A stretch of DNA of 64,000 nt, taken from assembly GCF_000004075.3 (NCBI RefSeq), contig NC_026659.2, positions 21,718,272 to 21,782,271 of the forward strand, written 5' to 3'. The stretch is from Cucumis sativus (lineage: Eukaryota; Streptophyta; Magnoliopsida; Cucurbitales; Cucurbitaceae). The notes beneath the pieces are model-generated. The model did no database searches, was not told where the DNA came from, and saw only the letters and a program-made list of their open reading frames with translations. Each line of letters starts with the position of its first letter. Position 1 is the stretch's first letter. The translations under genes were made by a program, and so were the position numbers. This document shows, one piece after another, positions 56,972 through 64,000 of the stretch.

Positions 56972-59302
56972 AAGCATTTGGTGGCCTCAGCAACCAATTC
57001 AATCTCAAGATGGTAGGCTTTAGATTAAAAGTGTCACTTGAAAGAAAGACAGAGACAAGGCACAGACATCACTTTTACCAAATGCAATTTTAATGTTCTT
57101 TTGTTGTTGTCTTTAACATTATAGACAATGTTCCTTTTGTTTTGCTTTGGCGTTTTAGTGCATTGTTGGTGATTGATGGTTGCGTATTCTTTTCGTACCC
57201 TTTCCAACTCTTCTTTCCTGTTGGTTAGTTTGAGGACATTCTTTCAATTTGTTTTCTTGTATTGACATATTTTAGTTTAGGTGCCTTTAAATTGATTGTT
57301 TTAATAGAATTTTGGCACTACAAATATAAACTTGGGTGCCATTATAAACGATATGGTGTTAGACTCTTGATTAAAAAGTATTTCAAGTTTTTTTGTTTAA
57401 ATAAAAAATCAACCACACCCTTCTCCTGTTAACTAAGGGGTGTTTGGCTATGAGTTTGGAAGTAGTGGGTTTGATCTATGAGTTTGGAAGTAGTGGGTTT
57501 GATCTTTATTAAAGCTAAGTTTGTGTTTGGGAATTTGGAACAAAATTTTGGGATTTAGAAACTAAACCCATGGGATTTTTTTGGTTGAATCTCATGTATT
57601 TGAGAAAAAAAATTCATTTGATTTCTTCTATAACCTTGTTTGAGGGACTTTTTAAATTTATTATCAAAATATGAGATATTAAGATACATTTTGAAGGCTC
57701 GTGGATTAATGGTCTATTTTCATAAGCTCGAAGACTAAAAGTGCATTTTTAAAACTAAAAAAAAAACACATTTTTAAAACTTAGGGATAAAATGCATATA
57801 TTTATCAAGGGGAGCAAAAAAATCATTTATGAGGATGGAAAAAAGGTTTTTATTTTTATTTAATGCTTGTGAATGTCTAAACAAGTTTATTCGGACACCT
57901 CCAACTTGATTAACTATTTTGCATTTGAGTGTCAAAGAAACCCGTATGATATTAGGTCTTGTGTAGGTGACCGTATGATATTAAAGGTTTTTAAGTTGAA
58001 TGACAATTAAGTAAATATGCTTAACGACATATGGATAAATAAACAATATAACATTTTTGTAAATAGGTTGAAATTGATTAACTTTAGAGTAAAAAAATGT
58101 TAAAGAACTTTTTGAGAAGACATTGGAGGTAAAGAGTGAGTTATTACACTCGTAGGTTGTTATAGTAATTTGTGTTTATGGCATAGATTATTTTAGATTG
58201 GGTTATAATAGTATGAGTTTGGAGTTTATATTTGTACAATAAAAAAAGTAACTTTCTTTTCTCAATTTTTTAACACAAGTAGACCATTATTATAAATATG
58301 AGAACTAAAAAAAGTACCTTTCTAAAATTAAACGGGTAGACTAAAAACATCTTTTTCTCTAATATTTTTCACCTAAATTGAACCTAGAACTTGAAAGAAT
58401 CATGCTAATTACTGATAAACTAAACTGATGGGGTTAATTTGACCTATAAGATTCAATGAGTAGTTGGATTTGAGGGGATGAAACGAGTGGTGGAAGAAAG
58501 TTTATACAAAAATAGGAAGGTCAGCCCAAGGAAGTCGCAAATCCATTGAGTCATTACCACAAAACAACCTCTCCTTTTTCTCAAATTCCCTTTTAATAAA
58601 TAATTTGATTCCCCCTTCCTTTCCTTTCTCCCTTGCAGCCTTCTCCTTTTTTCAAAGGTTTTTTTTTTTTTTTTTTTTTGTTTCTCTTTTTCTTTTTTAA
58701 ATTTCATACCTTTGCTTCTCTTGCTTTCTTCATTTACATTCTTCTTATTTCCTCATTACCCATCTCCTTTTCTTGGTATTATTCTTCTTTCTTTTCTCAA
58801 TGTTTTGTTTTTGATTGGAGATGTTTTGTATCAATCAACGAATTTGAGTTAGGTTAGGGATCATCATTGAGTGTTTGTTTATGTTAGGGATCCATTATTA
58901 GGATGGATGAGACTCATAATTTCATTGCTAAATCTATGAACCATGAATGAAGAAATCTAAATCCAACATAGAACATAGAACATTTGCGTTGTGTTGTGAA
59001 TAACCATCTCTGTCACTTAAAATTGGTTTTGCAATGGCTTTGTTTGATATTCGTGATGGTATCTAAGCATTGTTTTCTTTCTATATTTTTCGTTGGTTCT
59101 TGATTTGCTTTACAATTAATGTATAGCCTAGAATGAATGAGTTGAAATCACTTTTATTACTTTTAAAATCACTTTAAATATTAAATCAATTTTGAATGAT
59201 AGAAGTAATTTTAACAATTTTAAAATTACTTTCAAACATGGACTGAATCAGATTGTCTAGAATGTTCAGAACTAATAGCAATTTATCCAAACAGGGTAAA
59301 AG
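56972..59302. other. Intergenic: reductase 3' region, actin promoter and leader
   Basis: 56972-57300 is the likely 3' untranslated region. A 28-bp unit (atgagtttggaagtagtggg...) is tandemly duplicated at 57450-57506. A SINE-like B-box complement lies near 58384. From about 58560 the CT-rich sequence with a 23-base T run (58660-58680) looks like actin promoter and leader. An AG acceptor right before gggtaaaagATG (near 59293) suggests a 5' leader intron, as in other plant actin genes; its donor could not be fixed. Confidence 0.45.
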
Positions 59303-60804
<1,502 letters not shown>

Positions 60805-61557
60805 AAATGACAAGAAACAGAAAGATTAAAACACGGGAGTCCTGTTATTTTCATGTCTCGGAATGAAAGGAAATTTGTAACCATTTTTTGATCTACCTTT
60901 ATTGTCCTTCTCTATTGTTCTAATATTGAAATAATTGATTTCAAGAAGGCATTGGAGTTGGTTGCCGAGACTGTACCATTCTTTTATTAATATTTATTTC
61001 TTCTACTACTTGCACCAAAACTGTTCTCATAACCACAATATAACATCTAAAACTTGTACTTCAAATTGCCATTCCAGCAAAAGGAAAGACACTTATTCAA
61101 TTAGCGACGTTTCAATCACCAACTTAATTTTATTACAATTAGAAAGAGGTTTAAAAGAAACAATAGATTTAAACAGTACCTTTTTATACTGGAAATGCAG
61201 GACCAGCTGAAAGGCTGCACAGCAATGAGTTAAGTTGCTTACTGCCAAAATATAATAATCAAGAGGATCTTAAAGAGATTTTGAGAGATGTAATGTAAAG
61301 AATTTTGCACTAGGAAAACATAGCCGCGTGCATCCAAAGAAAAAATGCATTTAAGATGTATTAAATTTGAAAAATAGTGAAAGAAAGAAGCAGAATAAAA
61401 TCACATTCGTAAAGAATCAGAATTGTTAGGTGGGAAAATTTTGTTCGGCTCTAATTTTTGCACACCACGAACTATTGCAGGTGAAATATATATACCGTAT
61501 TGGTCAATTGTTCATTCCCCCACCCCCCCTCCTGGTCTGAGAAATTCAGTCGGACAC
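60805..61557. other. Convergent 3' regions of actin and ALG5
   Basis: Holds the 3' untranslated sequences of the actin gene (plus) and the glucosyltransferase gene (minus). A C-rich run lies at 61517-61531. No additional gene is supported. Confidence 0.5.
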
Positions 61558-63092
61558 TCAGTTGAAAATTTTCCAGAGTCCAGTTTTGTATCCGATCGAC
61601 ATGAGTGCGAGCTCCCATAGCATGTTTAAAATGCTCTGAGGACTTAGCTTGGATCCGGGTATTTCAGACCAGTTCACGGATACTTCAATCATAGGAATGC
61701 CAAAATATTTGCTGAGGTAAACCAACTCAACATCAAAGCACCACCTGCAGGAAGTGAATCCTAAGTTGGTTAGTCCTTGTTGCTTAGATGATCCATTGAT
61801 CAGAATCAGCAATATCATGGAAGCACAGATCAGGACGAAATTTACTATTGCTGCTGAAAATGATTTACCAACAAGTGGAAGGATTTAGAAAGAGAACAGG
61901 AAACAAAATAAGCCAACAAAGTTCATTTGTTACGGTTTTGCTCTCAAATTGAATGTAATCCACTCCACAATACACACCGATTTACCATATTCTTTATGGT
62001 GTGGTCGCATGCACTTAAAAGAGAGCTGGATCTACTCCATAAGACATGACAATCCAAAGTAAAAACCTTTAATAAGCAGTCGTGACTTGAGAGAATATAG
62101 GGGAGAATCTCACCTCTTCAAACGAATGTTAATAAACAGCTTTCTTGCAGCAGATCTCGTGAACATCTTAAAACCACACTGCATATAATCACAGTTATAG
62201 GAAGTCAGAATTAAAAAATGAAGCTTAGCAGCTTCAGCCAGTCGTTGGGATGAATCCAAATTATATCTGCATTACTGCACAGCAATATAAGCACAGAGAT
62301 AATGGCACGTATAATATAAGGAGCATGAGCACGCAAACAGTTAGAATAATCACCTGTGTATCCCGTATTCCAGGACCAGCAGTTAGAAGAACCACAAGAT
62401 GAAAACCCTTCATCAAGAAATTGCGGTACCACTTCCTCTGAAAAAGTGAATGAAGCCATCAAACAAATAATAAAACTCGAATAAGGAAGGGAGATAACTG
62501 CAAGAGCAACACTAAACTGTAGCCAAAGCCTTTTCCTCAAGATGAGCACGAGAACCAAATGCAGTGATAGGAATATCAGATACTCTAACGCTTGAATCTC
62601 TTGAAGTTTCCTTCTTAACTACTGCATGAATCTGGGGGAGAAAAAAATCATCTTTAATAATTATTTCACAATTTTAGACGTCAGGGCTTTCACTTTCATA
62701 AGAAAACTTCATTCAAATAAATTGCTCTGGAAAATAGATTGGTTTGCTGAAACCTGGTTTTCAAGTTTTTCTAGGTCGGTAATTTTGGTTGCTCCATCGG
62801 CATCCAGCATTAGAAGTATCTCACCACGTGAGTGAAGCATTCCCTGCTTGAGAATGCCTTTTAGAACGTGAATCTCACGAATTTGCCATTATAAAATGGT
62901 GTAAAGAGAATAATAACCATACAAGTGTTGCAAACAAAGTGCGAAGTCCAGAATCACCTTTCTAATAGCTTCTCCTTTTCCATGATTTCTTCCGAGAAGT
63001 ATAACCCTCACATTTTCTACAGAGTACTTCCTAACAAAATTGAAAGCTATACCTTTTGTGCCATCCGCGCTCCCATCATCAATTATTATGAC
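61558..63092 (-). CDS. ALG5: Dolichyl-phosphate beta-glucosyltransferase, C-terminal 224 residues
   Basis: Six exons in transcript order: 63092-62958, 62843-62754, 62631-62518, 62437-62354, 62178-62114 and 61744-61558, all GT-AG. The enzyme (family GT2) makes dolichyl-phosphate-glucose at the endoplasmic reticulum, the donor for the three glucoses of the N-glycan precursor. Motifs in order are VIIIDDGSADGTKG (nucleotide-sugar site), LLGRNHGKGEAIRKG, LMLDADGATKITDLEKLE (DXD metal site), FLMKGFHLVV, GPGIRDTQCGFKMF, IRLKRWCFDVELVYL, WSEIPGSKLSP, and MLWELALMSIGYKTG near the end. The family is about 330 residues, so about 110 N-terminal residues, including the membrane anchor, lie beyond the window. 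Partial only because of the window edge. Confidence 0.94.
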
Positions 63093-64000
63093 CTATACAA
63101 GTTGGATGATTAAATATTCAGCTTCATCCATTATTGAAACCAGAGCTTCCCATTCTTTTATCTCAGATGGACGGAGATGAGAGACCAATCAGCATTTATA
63201 TCTTTAAATGAGTTTCTACTTTTAAAAGAAAAATAAACACAAGTTTCTAATTAGTTTAGCATACTATAAAATCGATAAACTAGGATCTATTACACATAAA
63301 AAAGCTCAACCTGTACTTGGGGAAAAAACAGACTTAAATTTAACTCAAACTTGGAAAAAAGTTTCAGACCCTTATCTCCTTTACAAAGAATAAAAACAAA
63401 CTAAAAGGTAAAAGGACCAAAGAATGTGTGATTATTTGGCTCAATGCTAAGGTGGAATTTTGTTCTTTTGTTTTATCAGAGTCTGATATTTAGAAGGTAA
63501 AATTGCCATGTACTGGTTTGGAGCTTCTCTTAACCTTCGCTCCATCATCCTCATTCTCTAAGCTGTATGATGGGCATCTAATGAAATTCTCTCTCTGATT
63601 CAAAGTGATACGCTGTAAATTTCTTGTGCAATTATCTTCTCTACTTTTATTTGACCTTTGTCTTTTGTTTTTCGTTTGGCTATTATTTTCACCAAGTTAA
63701 CGAGATAATGGGAAAAGGGAAGTGAACGTATCAAGGTACAAGTAGATTGAGTTGAATCGAAGACTTGAATCTTTATGACTGGGTCATGGATTGAAGAGTT
63801 TAAGATGGTCTTTAGACCTATCTGGTAAATTTTTTTATAGAACCCGGATATATTGAAATATAAAAAGATAACAGCAATAGAAGATAAACCAAGTGTTCGA
63901 GGTACTTGAGCCCTTCACATCTGTCCCATCTTGAGATAACACTAAAGCCCTAATTCATATTCCAAAATATTGCTTAACTTCTCCATTCCCCTCCCCTCTA
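63093..64000 (-). other. Intron of ALG5 (extends past the window)
   Basis: The expected preceding exon (family segment before the VIIIDDG motif) was not found in either strand here, so the sequence up to the edge is read as intron, possibly with other exons further right. The AG acceptor is at 63093-63094. Confidence 0.55.

Noticed and set aside
58453..58857. Lys-rich and Phe-rich frames near 58.6 kb
   Set aside because: Produced by long poly-T and CT-rich leader sequence upstream of actin.

Overview
The window looks like nuclear DNA of a dicot plant. Intergenic sequence is very AT-rich, genes are split by GT-AG introns, and Ty1/copia, Ty3/gypsy and CACTA remnants are nested in one another. 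The general look suggests a cucurbit; that is a judgement from gene content and repeat style, and no marker here proves it.

Left and central part (about 1-50 kb): a sparse tandem cluster of five DC1 (divergent C1, Cys/His-rich) genes. All lie on the minus strand and have uninterrupted coding regions: 2223-3026, 12658-13443, 27847-28680, 43783-44547 and 47671-48429. They share two strong C1-type zinc modules, a degenerate third one, and a conserved hydrophobic C-terminal tail. Genes 2 and 3 form one subgroup. Genes 4 and 5 arose by duplication of a block of about 2.8 kb (43.08-45.90 and 46.90-49.71 kb). Both blocks also carry a plus-strand leader that could be spliced and runs into the 3' end of the DC1 gene.

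The DC1 genes are separated by decayed mobile DNA. This includes a long imperfect inverted repeat (0.08-1.07 kb), a copia 3' end broken by a CACTA end (5.0-6.1 kb), a complete non-autonomous CACTA element with a CAT target duplication (6243-8998), and a degenerate copia element (about 20.2-25.3 kb) carrying nested miniature elements. There are also gypsy gag relics (30.2-32.1 kb), a second CACTA-type end (34106), a copia gag fragment (34.7-35.0 kb), and an LTR/primer-site remnant (35.6-35.85 kb). Two high-copy miniature families with a palindromic core (tctatcactgatagac type) recur throughout. One copy has an exact 9-bp target duplication, which points to Mutator-like mobilisation.

Right part (51.4-64 kb): ordinary housekeeping genes. 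These are a two-exon gene for a 61-residue membrane microprotein resembling the complex III assembly factor Brawnin/UQCC6 (minus, 51470-52355), a four-exon very-long-chain enoyl-CoA reductase (plus, 53831-56971, 310 aa), a four-coding-exon actin (plus, 59303-60804, 377 aa), and the 3' six exons of a dolichyl-phosphate beta-glucosyltransferase (ALG5; minus, 61558-63092) whose N-terminal exons lie beyond the right edge. These genes are functionally unrelated to each other and to the DC1 cluster.
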